Of a stretch of DNA of 64,000 nucleotides, positions 1-14,500 are shown piece after piece. The translations under genes and the position numbers were made by a program. Source of the stretch: Campylorhamphus procurvoides (Eukaryota; Chordata; Aves; Passeriformes; Dendrocolaptidae). Each line of letters begins with the position of its first letter. The first letter of the stretch is position 1. Location: positions 62,001-126,000 of the forward strand of contig WBMV01005073.1 of NCBI GenBank assembly GCA_013396655.1, given 5' to 3'. The notes below the pieces were generated by a model. That model saw nothing but the letters and a program-made list of their open reading frames with translations. It did no database searches and was not told the DNA's origin.

Positions 1-2398
1 CTCACCCCACCCCTTCTCTGAAATAAATAGTGCTTCGTAGCATTTTTTAGAAGTGTAACATCAGCCCATGCATGGACGGACATATGAAGGTTCAGAAACA
101 GAGAGCAGGCACTACTTTTTGTGGAGCCTGCTAGCAAGGAACATGAGAGGTGTTTTGGAGGAGTGTCACATACGAGGATTTCTATATACCTCTAACTTGA
201 GGCATATAGGGATAACTTTCAGGCACAAGCACACCAGGTCACAGCTGAAGCAGTGAAGTAAGTCTGACAGGCTCTTGGATAAAGAGAAGATCTCTGCGGG
301 GTGTTCAATTCTCTTTTAAAGGTTACATTCCCCTCAAAAGGTTGTGTTTGCAAATGAAAACAAAGACATTAGCAGGGTGATGGCTTAAATGCTAGGTGCT
401 TCTTCAAGCAAATAAGCATACTTATCTGTACCAGAAGTTATTTAAATACTTAGAAAATAAGGAAGTGCAGGTCTAACTTAGGGTGATACAGCTAGTGTAT
501 TATCACTAATCTTCAGAAAGAGCCCATAGCTCCTTAGAAGTTTTCTGTATGTTCCTATTTCCCAGAATATGTACAGTATTTGCCTCATTGTTAGCAAAGA
601 CCTAGTTTCAGCTGCCACATAAATCACAGGAAATAGCTGCAAAGATGAGAGTCATCCCTGCTAAAGATACTTTCCCCTCTTTCTTTCTGGCATGTGTTTG
701 TTCTCCTGCCTTATTTCATGACAGTTTATTCATTGCCTGTTTATAGTAAAGAGAGATCAAATTATTTAAAAATAAGTATCTTCTTTGAAGAAGGGTCAAA
801 GAGAGTCCCAACCTCTGCCATCAGCAGAGGCAATTCTGTTGCATTCTAAGAATCTTCTTTTAATGGTCATTCTCATAAAAAAACCCACTGTTTTCCAAAA
901 CTATTGATACTATTTGTCAGGACCATCATAATTTGAAAAAGCAAGAGGCTAAGCAGCATTTGAAATCTGAAAGTGCTGCTCCATGGTCAGGCTATTTTAG
1001 GAAAGCATTGCAATAGCCCTTGAGTATGACAACTGAATGCAGCTTTTATTCCTCTCAGAGGCTTCTGCAGCTCTTGCTCACGATTTACAGAAATGGAAGC
1101 CAGATGCTGATAGCTTGACTTTGATTAAAGGTGGCCAGTCAAGCTCTCTGGATTAATGAAGTTGACATCAGAACCATAACTTTGTTTAAAGTCAGCCGAG
1201 ATGGGTTATCTATCAGGTTGGAGACCTCCGAGGTACCCCTTGTAGGATCTGTGTAGACAACTCTGAAATCTCATGCCCACGTAATACATGCTGGGCATTA
1301 GAGCATGCAGGTAGGCTGAGATAGAGCTCGGGCTCATGACACTAGATTTTAGAGTCTGGAGAACTGCGAAGGACAGAAGTTGTTGTTCATTGTTCCAGCC
1401 TACCCTGTGGCTGCTCCATTCAAGTGCAGTGCTTGAGCACTGGTGTTGTACATGTGCTGGGGATCACAAATGTGGTACACTGTGTGTGCTTCAGCAACCA
1501 GCACCTTGTTAGCAATGAAAAGATTTCTTACAGCTCGTGCCTGAAAGCAAAAGGGCAAGTGGCGGCAGCTTCTGTTGTCTGTGGCCTCCCTTGCTCCTGA
1601 GGCCTCATTGTTCCAAAGACTACCCCAGGTATGAATGGAAACCTCACAACTTTTGTAGAATCTGCAGTGGTTAGTATTTCTTTATTCTCCAAGAACCTCT
1701 AAAGTAATTTCCAATGCCATACTGTCTGTAGAACTTTTTTGGTTTTAGTTTTGTTTTAGTTCCTAGTTTCATTGCTTCTTTCCCTATAACCACTTATCCC
1801 TTCCCTTTGCCCCCACATGTCACCATCCCCATCCCTGCTAATGTGTTAGGGAGTTACGGTTGCTGCAGTATAATGAATAGACAAATCTCGGAAAGCTACA
1901 CCAAGAAAATACATATTCAATGTGCCTGAAATTGGCATGAGGTCTGTTTTTAGTTTCCTCAGAGACCACATGTTTTTCCTTTTATCTAGAAGGCACTATA
2001 AAATATAAACCATCTCTGTAAGCTGATGTTTTCATTGGCAATAACTGTGGACCCTAATTCTGCACTAAACAAAGTTATGACTTTGCCTTGGCAACATATT
2101 TAATAGCATTGTTTGCAGAAGAACACTTTGCTTTCCACATCTGGACAATTGATGTATGAAATGCAGCATCCTTCTGGCAAGGAGGAGCTCTCTCACTCTC
2201 TTCACGGCTGCTTAAAGAGTCTTACTGTGACTGATCTTCCCTGGCCTAATGGTGTTTGCAGTTGAGCAAGCATATTTGAACTTCCCCATTCCCTCTCCAT
2301 AGCCCTTCCCATATGGGCCTGTGCAGTTTCTATAGTGTTAGCCCTGAGGATGACAAATGACCCACCTGGGTGTTTATGCCTCTCCTTTGTTTCCACAG
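1..2398 (+). other. SLC22A3: SLC22A3 intron 1 (3' part)
   Basis: This stretch precedes the first SLC22A3 exon in the window and ends in the acceptor of exon 2. I see no coding exon, RNA gene or clear repeat in it. The GC-rich first exon of the transporter (N-terminus, TM1 and the large extracellular loop) is not here, so it must lie upstream of the window. Intron 1 of this gene is known to be long in mammals. Confidence 0.75.
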
Positions 2399-2502
2399 TA
2401 CAATCTTGTGTGTGGCCATGCCTGGATGCTGGATCTCTCCCAGGCCATCCTCAATCTGGGCTTTCTGACTGGTGCGTTCACCCTGGGCTATGCTGCAGAC
2501 AG
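2399..2502 (+). CDS. SLC22A3: SLC22A3 exon 2
   Basis: 104 bp, phase 0 at its start. The acceptor is ...ttccacag and the donor is gtacag. It encodes [20 protein letters not shown] followed by [15 protein letters not shown], the end of the large extracellular loop and TM2. The last codon (Arg, AG|A) is completed by exon 3. Confidence 0.95.
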
Positions 2503-5500
2503 GTACAGTACAAGCTCTACTATCCTTTGGTTTGCTGGGAGATGAAATCACTTGCAGCATCACCTGCAATAGATACCTTCATTTTGGAGTTTAACTCACT
2601 TTGGATAAATATTCCCAACCTGTGTTAACAAACAGTGTGATCTTTGCTTTTATTTGGGCTGGAAACTTTATGTGATCTTACTTTCTAATTCTGTTTGGAC
2701 CTTAAAATATAATGAAATGAGCTTTTCTTGTGGTTTCCAATATTTCCTGTGCACGTCTAGACCCAGGAAGGGCAGAAGGACAGAGAAACAAAAAGAAAGC
2801 ATTCAGAGGAGTTTCCTGGACTGATGTTTACTGAGGGATGTGTAATAGGCACCACTGATGAAGAAAGCAGCTACTTGAGGAAAGAAGGAAGGGGCTCAGT
2901 GTGGTAACTCTCTCCATTCACCAGCTGGACTCATATGCTTACTGGTTATCTCCTGTTAACCGGTCCTCAACTCTGTGAGAGTTGGATGAAATCAAGGAAA
3001 AGTCCCTCTAAAACTTATCAATTCTGTGATCCTTTGAAAAGGTGTGGGTGATATTCAGGCTTCAGTAGCTAACTTGCTCCGGAGTGGGAACTTCCCATAA
3101 GCTTTACCTTGCTCTGAGAGTAAAGAAGGGAGCCTAGTTTGTACTCTGTGCTGCTATTTAACAGTAGTCAACCGATGCATTAACTGAGACCACAACTGAT
3201 GGTTTCAGTTGCAGAGCATTTTTCTTCAGTTCATAAAATACTTACTTTCTGCCTGTTTTATTTTTCTTTTGAATCTGTACTAATAGTAGCAATAAATTAC
3301 AGTACCATTTCTTTTTGGGCCAGAATACTTATGGACTTATCTGTAATGTCTTCTCAGATGGCAAATTTTGAACTAGCAAACAAAAGTACTTTCAAGGAAA
3401 ATCTCATCTTTACAAGGGATATAATAATAAGGGAAAAAGTAAGACAGAAAAGAGGCCATGTCAGTAACTTAAGATGTCTCTGCTCAGTATCTGACTGGGC
3501 AATTGTGCTACTAGCATCTTAAGATCTGTGAAAGAGCAAAGATAATATAGCCAATTATTAAAATAAAATGTCTAGGAGTACTGATGTATTAAGCATAATA
3601 TAAATTACTGTAGGACTATGAATGTTGTACACTGACAGCCCTGGGGGAATATGCTGCAGCCAGATCATTAACCTCTTGCCTCCTTGACATCACTCAGAAG
3701 AATGGACCTGGTTGAAAATAGCCTGTTTTTTTGTCCTGTATTAGTTCTTCTCTTGAAACCTTTTGAACAAAATGAACAAACAAATACTGTCACAAATACT
3801 TTATGGTAATAAAAATAGCTACATCAGTTTTCACAGTTTCTTCTCCTTAAAAAAAAAACAATAATGAAGAAAAGATCTAGTTGTGTTCCAGGACACAGTT
3901 GCCATGAAACTACAGGGAGAATTTTTTTCTAAATTATGGTTTACTCTGGGCACATAATTATGTTTCTCGCTGGAAAATGAAACTCATGAATACATTAGGC
4001 AGACTTTGAAAAGAAGTGGTCTAAACCTAAACAAAACCTAAAGAAACCACATGGACTAGTTAAAAAAGAATTACTGACTTTCACACAGCTGGCTATAATT
4101 GCTATTAGGAGTCTAATTTGTGAAAACAGAAATTCCCAACAAGAGTTCCCCTTCTCCAAAACCCGATCAGATCAAACTTGATCAAAAACCTGAACTGTAA
4201 CATATGGGTCATAATTTAGGTACAAAAAGACAAACAGTTTTCTAAAACAAAAGGGGTCCTGGTGAGAACATCACCAGTTTTAAAATTAGTGACCTAAAGA
4301 TAATGATAGCTACCACAGGGAAAAGAGTCCCATATCCCAAGGGCCAAATTTCAAGGAGCCACCTTTCAGGAAAAGCTGGTGTCAAAAAGGCACTTTCAGA
4401 TGTAGCATTAAAATGAAATGTTGAGGGGGGAAGAAAAGCTTTTGTGTCTTTCCATGATCTTCACTTTCTCTTCATTTTTCAACAGATATGGCAGAATGCC
4501 CATCTACCTGCTCTCCTGTCTTGGCGTTGGGATATGTGGTATCATAGTGGCATTTGCACCAAATTTTACTGTATTTTTGATCTTCCGTTTTCTCCAAGGC
4601 ATGTTTGGCAAGGGAACCTGGATGACATGCTATGTGATTGGTGAGAGCTGTTATCTTCTTTGCTGGTTAGAAAATGAGGGATTTTTAGTGTACAAACAGT
4701 CTGGCTACCTCTGCTCTTAATAGTATCTTTCCTTGGGAACAAAGCATTGGCCTTGGAGTCAGCAACCCAAGTCAGTCCTAATTAATGCATTTGTCCTCTA
4801 ATAATTAAGAGGTGAAGGAATGGCATATGCCTTTGTAAAGGTCTTCTTGTTACATAGAAGATCACCAAGATGATGAAAATCTACAGAGTAAGCCCCAAAT
4901 AAACCAGATTCATATACAGGGACATGGTTAATTTTGGTGGAGTCTGAACATCTTCCACAGCTGCTTGGAAGAGTTAACTGCTTTTCCTCACTGGGAGGAC
5001 AGATACTTGGATGGCTGCTTTCATTCTTTAGCTGGGAGACTTTGCTTAGTGTCAGGCTGGACACCGGGGTCCATATCAGGAATATTATTTCCTGAAAAGG
5101 GAAAAGGAAGAAAGCTTATATATAAATAGCATGAAAACAGCAGGGATGCAGAATCTTTGATGGATTATAGTCTATCAATCTATAGGCTATGGCAATGAAG
5201 TTCCTCACATAGCAATCTTACTTTTCATGAGAAAAGAATATTGTTTTGGCATCTTGAATAACTTCCAGGTTCAGAAAGGCAGTCATAGGGCATGAAAGAC
5301 CAAGACATTGAGGAAGGCAGATGGGATGTCAGATTTACTTAGAAAGAAAATCAGGCATTTGGTAATCTAATGTGATAATCCAGAACACAGAGGTAACGTC
5401 ATCATACAGTGCAAAAACTTGTCTCATTGCTGTTGTCTGTGAGGCATGTGACAACTTTTTAAAATTCCTAGTGGAATTCAGATGAATGAGAGCAGAATTG

Positions 5501-8500
5501 CAATGATATATAAACAGATACAGTGAGACCCATGAATACTGTGGTGATGTATGTGCAAACCTACCTGTCTAGCCTTCTTAGCATCTAAAGCCCAGAAGCA
5601 CCTTGGATTTTTGGGCAAAGTTACACTGCTGAGCAGCTAAAGTCTGAAATCCAGTGAAAGGACCAGAAGCTGCTTTTCCTCTCACTTCCAAGCATATGGC
5701 TTAATTTTAAACTGGGATGTTGTCCTGAAACTTTGGCAAGTGCTCTAACCAGCAAAATGTTTTATCACAGAGCCATGGTGACCTGAAAACATCCAAGCTT
5801 TAACAGTAAGGAATGTTTTTCAATACTCAGATCAGACTGCCTGACTTTAGGAAGAGGTTCAGAGAAACAACATCCTGAGGTACAGTGTATTATGATAGCC
5901 CTAAGCAAAGTGCATAACTCTTGGAGAGAGTGATTACTTCTAAATCCCTTCAGGGATCTACTTTTTTACTCTGGGATCACACAGAGTAATTACCAACCTA
6001 GTATCTTTTAAAAGGCATATACTGACTATAGGTTTTTCACCATGAGGATAGTTGGCATTAATACATCCCCAAAGCTATTGATCTGTGCTTCAGACTGTCT
6101 CAAGAACTTCCCTTTGCTTTCATGTACAACTCAGCTCTTCCTGGGCCAGTGCTAAGCAGCTATCTTTAGCCAATGGGATTCCCCCTGATCTACGCAGACA
6201 TGATGAATAGTCAATAAAAATAGTCATGATGTCATATTTCTCTGCATTGACAGCTGAAAAAAATCATTGTTACTTGTAAAATTGTGTCTCCTTTAGTAAA
6301 ACAAACAAATAAATGAGTTTTCTGTGTATTGTAAATGAACATAAACCTCTCTGCTTTTACTGTTACGTAGTGGAGACAGTTTTGAAACAAGCAGGAGACA
6401 CTTCTTTGTTCATTGCTCATCACAACTGTGGATGTCATGGCCATGGGTTTGCGCAGGTTTCAGAGCAATTAGACATATTCACAAAATTAAAAAAATCACT
6501 AAAACATTAAAAAAAAAAAGGACAGCAAAGGCTATGGTGGTTCTAGTAAATAAACCAAACTGCATCATCCTTTAGCCCTCAGAGCAACCAGAATGGTACG
6601 GTTAAACTCTCTTCCCCACAGATGCCTTGTCCATATTACCTGCGGGGAGTAGTCCCCTCCTGAAGGATCCTCTTGTCTGGGACATGTACTAAAACATTAC
6701 TAGGGGGAGTACTAACAGTTTCCCACTGTGTGTGATCATGATGCAGCCTCAAACCCCTGTTCTGGCCCCATGTAATTCAGTAGCAAACATGCAGTCAGAA
6801 AACCCTCTACCTGAAGAATGGTGGGTGAATTGATGAGGAAGTGTCAACTGTGTTGGCCCTGGACAGCCTCGGTGACATGCTTACACTGCTGAAGACAAGA
6901 TGCTGGGCTAGACATACTTGTGACCTGATACAGTACTATTGTTCCTTATGTTCCAACTCTAATATTTTTCTTTAGAATTAGGTTTGTTTCTATGTTGTTT
7001 ATTTTGGCTTTCTCTCTGCTCAGTGACGGAGATCGTTGGTTCTGATCAGAGGATTGTTGGAATCGTGATTCAGATATTCTTTACCCTGGGAATTATAATT
7101 CTCCCTGGAATTGCATACTTGATTCCCACCTGGCAGGGGATCCAGCTGGCTATTTCACTGCCCAACTTCCTCTTCCTGCTCTACTATTGGTAATGTTGCA
7201 GTCATTACTCTTGTCTTTATTCCTATTGCTGTTCAAGCACCTAGAGTCTCCTGCTGTGGTCCCAAGTCTCCAGACTGGAAGATGTAGGCTAGGAAGAAGA
7301 TATCTGCATATCACTGATTTTGTCATTTGTAATTCTTTATTTGTGAATCACAGACATACATTACTTTTGTTTTTCTGCCCAGAGTTTGCCTGTCTGATCA
7401 GCTGCAGCTGGTCCTTCACAGAACCCTGCTCTGCTTATAAGGTTAACTTGATTAAAGTCTGCTTTTCCCATCAGCCATGAGACCCCGCTTGTATCTCTCA
7501 TTATTTATTCAGTTCAAGTCTGAACCTGCCCCACTGGTGCCATGAGCTGGACAGTACAGCTGGTGAGAAAGCAGAGCGCTATGCCATGGTTAACACCTGT
7601 TTCAGTGTGGTTGTCCTTTGGGCTGGATCCAGCAAAACTAACCCATATACCCTCTTGCTGCACATTGTTTCCTTAAGTGTCGCCTGCTGTGAACTTTTAA
7701 ATTGTGAATCATCTTAACCCTAGGCTAGCAGAAACTGAAACACCCACCAATAGTATTGCGTTGTGTTCAGTTTATAAAATATGTACACATTTGAGTGTGT
7801 GTGTGTCTATCTTATAATGACAGAGCTAGAAGTTTCCTGATCTGTGTACACATGTTACCACATGTGCTTAGTGTTGACTTTTATTGTTCACTGCTGTTCT
7901 ACAGGCACCTTCTTTGCTTATTGGGTGTCAACTTTTGACAACCATTGTGCAAATACAATGGTTAGATTTCTTATTTTTCAGCCTTGACAGGTAGTGATAT
8001 AGTCTATGTTCTTCTTTATTGCCCACAATGATCAAACATTTTACAGGAGACTGACTGGAAAAGCAGTCCTCAAAAGAATTTCTGTATCCCAAAGACCAAA
8101 AAATCATTGTGTTTAGTGCTAACCCAGGGTAAAAGACAAAACTTTGGTTTACTCATGATGTTACAGAGTAGAAACCCTATTTATGAATTCTGTGTTCTTA
8201 CAGGGTGGTTCCTGAATCTCCACGTTGGCTCCTGACTCGCAATAAAGGAGAGAAGGCATTAAAAATCATGCGCAACATTGCAAAACACAATGGGAAATTT
8301 CTCTCACCACATTACTCTGAGGTACTGTTATCTGTTTGAGCTAGAGGGTTTTTTTAACTTTCTTAGACTTTGGAAGGTTCAGTGGTGTTAAGATGCATTC
8401 TTTTTAAGTGACGGACAACATTCTTGAAGTGTCACACCAGAACGAGATTGTCAGTCCCACACCTACTTTGTTAATTGCAAGATGGTAAAAGTGAACTGGC

Positions 8501-11500
8501 TGGAAATTCATGAACTGAAAAGAAGAAGTCTGCAAAACAACGAATCAGGTCATTTCATTTGCAACACTCCTATTTTAAAAACTTATGGGAAATATCAGAA
8601 ACTAGCCTGAGGGCCAAAGGTATTTCACAGCAGCTGCCATTTTAGCTGTTGGGATGTGGGGAGATATCAGGATTCACTTTCCTGGCTCTCTTTCAAGAAT
8701 TTCCTTTTACAACTCAAAATGAAGATGAAATTAGAATTTAAGGATAAATTTGCTTCCATCCCAACATTTGCAAAATATGCAGCAAAATTCACAATTGTGG
8801 AAGCTCAGTCTGAGATTGCTATTTACAAAACAGGACAATGTATGTTAGAGTTACAGTCCTTTGGCAAGTGGCTTTGACAGAAAGGACTGATGCATTTCAA
8901 ATAACACTGTTGTGTCATTGCAGCATTTGGCTTTTTCTGTGCTGGGTAGCAATGTCTGGCTCTCAGACTATGATTACTTGGCATTTGCCTTACGGTTCAG
9001 TGAGAACAGATGTGGACAACTAGAATGATCATTAAGGTCCCTTCCAATCCAAGCCATTATATGATTTTATGATTCCTGTGCTGGGGACCCCAGAGCTGGA
9101 TGCAGTACTCCAGGTGTGGTCTCACTTGAGTGGAGCAGAGGGGCAGAATCACCTCCCTCACCCTGCTGGCCACACTGCTTGTGATACAGCCCTGGATACA
9201 ACTGGCCTTCTGGGCTGCAAGTGCACATTGCTGGCTCATGTCCAGCCTCACATCCACCAGCACCTTCAAGTCCTTCTCAGCAGGGCTGCTCTCGATCTGT
9301 TCTTTCCACAGCCTGTATTGATACTGAGCATTGCCCCGATCCTGGTACAGCACCTTGTAGCTGTCCTTGCTAAACCTCAAGAGATTACAAAATGACACAG
9401 ACCTGTTGAAGTGACTCCAGAGGAGGGCCATGAAAAGGCTGGAGCATCTGTCCTATGAGGAAATGCTGAGAGAACTGGGGTTATTGAATCCAGGGAAGTA
9501 AAGTCTCCGGGGAGACCTTAGAACACCTTCCAGTAACTAGAAGGGTCCTCCAGGAGAGCGGAACAGGGACTTTTGTCAAGGGCATGAAGGGACAGAACAA
9601 ACAGGATTGGCTTCAGACTGACAGAGGGCATTTTTAGATTAGATATTAGGACGAAATTCTTTACTGACAGGATGGCAGGGCACTGGAACAGGTTTCCCAG
9701 AAAAGCTGTGGATGCCCCATCCCTGAAAGTGTTCAGACTGGTCAAGGCTTTAAGCAACCTGGTTTAATAGAAAGTGTCTCTGCCCATGACAAAGGATTTG
9801 AACTAGATGATCTTTAATGCCACTTCCAACCCAAACCATTCCATGATTCTATGATCTTGTCTCTGGCTAGGGTATATACACCGGTGAGATTCTCACATCC
9901 ACATCAACAATGCCCAGTGCTGAGTGTTGCCCAAGACATGTAGCAGGAAGGTTGTGCAGCAGCAGTTCACCTTCCATGTTCAGCCTTGCATTCCTACACC
10001 CACCTCCTCTCTCTAAACATTGGCATTTTCAAAGCATCACGTCGGAAAGAAGATGTGTTTCTTTCCCTACTTTTTGTTTTAAGTTATATTTAATTTTTTT
10101 TTCAAAAGTATCTATGCTTATGACCCTAAGCCACTCACAGCTGCAGCAGATTAACCTCCACACAGACAGATCTGTGCTGGATCAGCTTCTAGACTTTTTA
10201 AATGTAGAATGCCTGTCATCCTTTGTGCCATACCCAGAGGAAAGAGAGCATCTCTGGGAAGCACATTAGTAGTGGATCGAGTGTATTCCTCACATTAACT
10301 CATGTCAGACTTACCTTTTATGAAGCAACTCCAGAATTTCCAGCTAAGTGATGCATGTGTGGAGGGACAGAGAGAAGTGGGAAGCCATAGGGATTATCCA
10401 TCAATGCACTTTGGCTCAGATTTTCCAATATGTCTGTATCCATTTCATTGGCCAAGTCTCTTACACAGCTATGGATGTAGCAGCTTTGAGTTTTTGTTAG
10501 CATGCAGAAACCACAGATGACCTTTGTATTAAAAAAGGTAAATATTTGCTGCTTTTGCTCTGTGACAGCACTGGTGCAGTTCAACTCCAATCAGAACTCA
10601 TTAAGTCAAGTGCAAATTATAGACGCTGCTTTTCCACTTGCTTATATTTATCCTAGCATGGGGATTTTTTTCAAACTAATTTTCTAATTCTTGGGTTTTG
10701 TCCAAACCCAGAATGGACTGCAACCAGTTGAGTAAGAGCTGCTTCTTAAGACACTTGTGGATCAAAATCCCTCCCTTTATGTACAGATATATACTTTCCC
10801 CTACTATATAAACTTATCTAGACATATGTATTTCATTTATACATTAACATACGTATGTAAGTATTATAGACATGCATGGATGTACTGTCCCATGAAGAAT
10901 TAAGCATGTGTGTAGAACTATGTATCTTTAAAAATGATTGTGGAAAATCTGATATATAATTTTGCTGGAACAAAAAAAAAATGTGAGGGAAGTTGGTTAT
11001 AAAACTTCATCCAGGGTTTTCAGATGGTGTATCTTTAGAAACATGGGCCCAGTCACTGAATTCCTGACTGCACTAATGTGAATAGCAAAGCTCTCCTTGA
11101 CTTCAAAGAACAAAAAGAGGATTTTGTTTCCCCTACAAAGAGTTGACTCTCCATAGGGATTTTTTTCTTCATCCATAAAAAAGTGCTCAGTCATGCTTGG
11201 TGTTATTATGACTTTATTAAGACATAAAAATAAAAGTAGCAGTTGTGCTGAATGTATCTTTAGTCCTTTGGAAAACTAAAACCATATTTGCACAGAGTCA
11301 CAACTGATGGCTGGCAGCCCATTCTTATAAACAATAGACATGGCAGCTTTATAACTGTACTATGAGAGAGTCCAAGAGCAGTGCAGAAACCCAGCAACCT
11401 CAGCCTGCCTCGCAAAGAGCTCTGGCAGGCAGCAGAAGTGGCAGTACTTTGAAGAAAACTTCTGGCTGTTTTTACAGTAGAAAAGCAAGAGGGAGTAGAA

Positions 11501-14500
11501 AGGAGGTTCAAACAAATGTGGGGCTTCTCTGTCTTACTTAAAAAGCTTTGTGTCACTCAGTTATGAAAAAGTCATGTCAAAACATCCAGCCAAATCTCAC
11601 TGATAGGCAGCTGTGCCACTTTATGATATAAAAAACAAATAAAGGTGAAAGCTTTGGGTAAAAGCCATGTTTAGACTTGGATATTTTAAGGCCCTCGGAA
11701 TTTCACTAGTTGAATATTTTGTAGCACCCAAGCATTGTCACAGATCTGCACTTTCTCTTACTCCTGTTTTCTTCCTGCTGCCCAGCTGTGCCACCAGTGA
11801 TGTTTCTAAGCTGATTGCTTGCTGCTCATGCCCTCTCTCCCTGCTTCCCTTCCTGCCACAGTCTCCTCCTCTCTCCCACCTCTGCCAGAAGGCATTTCTG
11901 CTCCCAGCGACCCTGACGTGACAATGACTGCTTATTGCCTTCCAAGAAAATCCAGGCCTACCTTTCTCAGTTTACAAGAAGGAAATAATTTTTCCATTCT
12001 CAAGTTAAGATTGGGGATTATTTTATTGATTTTTTACATGGTCATTATTAAGGAAAGCCCATGGCTGTATCCAGTTAAAAGCTATTCCCATGTCTGTGCG
12101 CTGCTCTGGAGTGCTGTAAGCAGCAAATTGGCTCATCAGCACCTTTACTTGTTGGACTGGAATATTGCTGATCACTGTGTTTACACAGGAACTCTGCCCC
12201 ACTGCCTTGATTGACCCCTGACAGCTGACTACTGCTCACTTGTCTCCTCAGATCACTATTAGCAATGAGGAGGTCAGCAACCCTTCCTTTCTCGACCTGG
12301 TGAGGACTCCCCAGATGAGGAGGTGCACGCTTATCCTGATGTATGCCTGGTGAGTGCCCATTTCTGTCCAATTTGTTACCAGGCTGGTGGGTTTTGAAGA
12401 AAGATTTCCTTGTGACTTTTAGGGTCTCTCCATCTACTTACAATAATGTATTTGCCTCTCAACACTTTTTCCCCTTTCCTGTTTAGGTTCACAATAATGT
12501 ATTTGCCTCTCAACACTTTTTCCCCTTTGCTGTTTAGGTTCACAAGTGCCCTGATCTACCAAGGGCTTGTCATGCGCCTAGGAATTGTCGGCGGAAATCT
12601 CTACCTAGACTTCTTCATCTCAGGAGCTGTGGAGCTGCCTGCTGCTTTCCTAATTATAGTGACAATTGATCGTGTTGGCCGGCGCCTGCCCTTTGCAATA
12701 AGCAACATTGTGGCAGGCATTGCCTGTCTCATTACTGCCTTCTTGCCAGAAGGTAATTCCCTTTCCAGTGTCAGGCTCTTGAAGCTAACGGTAGAATTCT
12801 TGCTGAGACCCCCTCGCAAGGACAGCAAGCCACACAAAACTGCAGATTTCCCTCTGGTTCCCACTTCTGTATGTCTCCCAGAAGAGCTATCACACGATGA
12901 GTGGATGCTGTCTGCACCATGCTCCTCCTGTTGCATCTTCCCCAGCACAGGTCATGGCAATTCAGGCACAGATGTTGTCTGCTGGCTCTGCCAGCATCAT
13001 TTTCTATATGTTAAAAAAATATAAAGGTCCTGCTGGGACAGCAGGGACTGGGGACTGTTGTTCTCTTGGAGCTAGGGCTGTCACAAGAGGAGGGAACAAA
13101 GAGGGGCACTGGGGAATTACTCCTGCAAGACACCTTCCTCCAGCACCTTCCTGTATTTGGGACCATGCCATATGCTGAGCATGGAGCATCAGGTCTGAGG
13201 TTAGAGCAGGAGCATCATGTGGGGGTGATGCAGCCCAAGTTAGGAGAAGAAAGCAGTGGCCTGGGGCCAGCAGCATGCTGCCACCAGCCTTCTCCTAGTA
13301 GTGGTGAAGTGCTGAAGGGACCCTGTAGAGGTGAGGGGAGGACAGCCTGGGAATTAATATACTTGCAGATGGGACACCTGAGGTAGAAGTCCTGCTTTCA
13401 AGAAAAGTGTGTTTATACAGATGGAAAAAACTGAACCAGGAGCTTGTGAGAGCCGCATCACACTGGGGTGCTCGCACAGTTCGAGTCCCCTGGCAGAGGG
13501 AGGAGCCACGCGGACATCATCCTCACCTAGGGGTTCTGAAGGACTGAGGGCGTGCCAGGAAGACAGCATGGATTTGTTTTGTTCTTTCCAGCCTTTGCTT
13601 TTCTTACACATGTTTTGAAAACAAAACTTTTCAGGGCAAAGGCAGTGTCTCACAACATGGAATGAAATTTAATGGGGGTTTGTTTGGTTGTTTTGGAAGG
13701 GAAGTAAACCCAAGTGTCTCATTTTTTGTTCAGAGCAAACTGAAATGTTTTCTTGTTCTTCCTGTTGAAGTTTTGAGAAAACACAATCCCTGCCAGCACC
13801 CTCTCCAGTGGTGGAACTCCCCTTCGTGCCAGGTTCAGGCTTGTTGTTTCACTTGCCTCCCCTTCTGCCTGGTTGTGGTGAGACCATGCCCACGAGAGCT
13901 TGAGCAGAGCCAGGAGAGATGGGCAGAGCCAACAGGGCAATGTCATGTCCCTGTGCCAGTCCTGTCATATACAAAGACAAGCACCAGGGAAAGGAAGGGG
14001 AGGATGGCCAGGAGTAGCATTATTAGGAGTGGGTCTAATGTGCACTGGATAGACAAATTATGAAGGGTAGGTGGTCTGCTCTAGGGAGAATTATTTTATT
14101 GCAACATCCCTGGAGATTTCTAAAGGGTATGTAGATGTGGCACTTACGGACATAGTTTAGTGGTGGATTAGACAGTGCTTAGTTAATTGTTGGACTCAAT
14201 GGTCTTGAAGGCCTTTTCCAATCTAAATGATTCTACAATTCTATGCATTTTTAGTGGTAGCTTCCTTGTGGTCAGAAGGCCTTGTGAGGTGACTCAGAAG
14301 TGTTTCTTACATCATAATATCCCTACATAACTAAATAATCCTTTCCAGAGCACAATTTGAACATGGTGATGGAAGTTTATAATGTTCATTCTCCCACCTA
14401 TGCTGTTGTGCCCCACCAGCATCCTGAATCAATCAAGTGATTTCTAATTCTACAAAGCAGCCTCACATGACACTCAAAAGCAATAAATGCCAGTATAGAT

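Noticed and set aside
12446..12752. A new start codon (MYLPLNTF...) upstream of SLC22A3 exon 7
   Set aside because: The open frame arises from the tandem-duplicated intron end; there is no evidence for an internal promoter or start.
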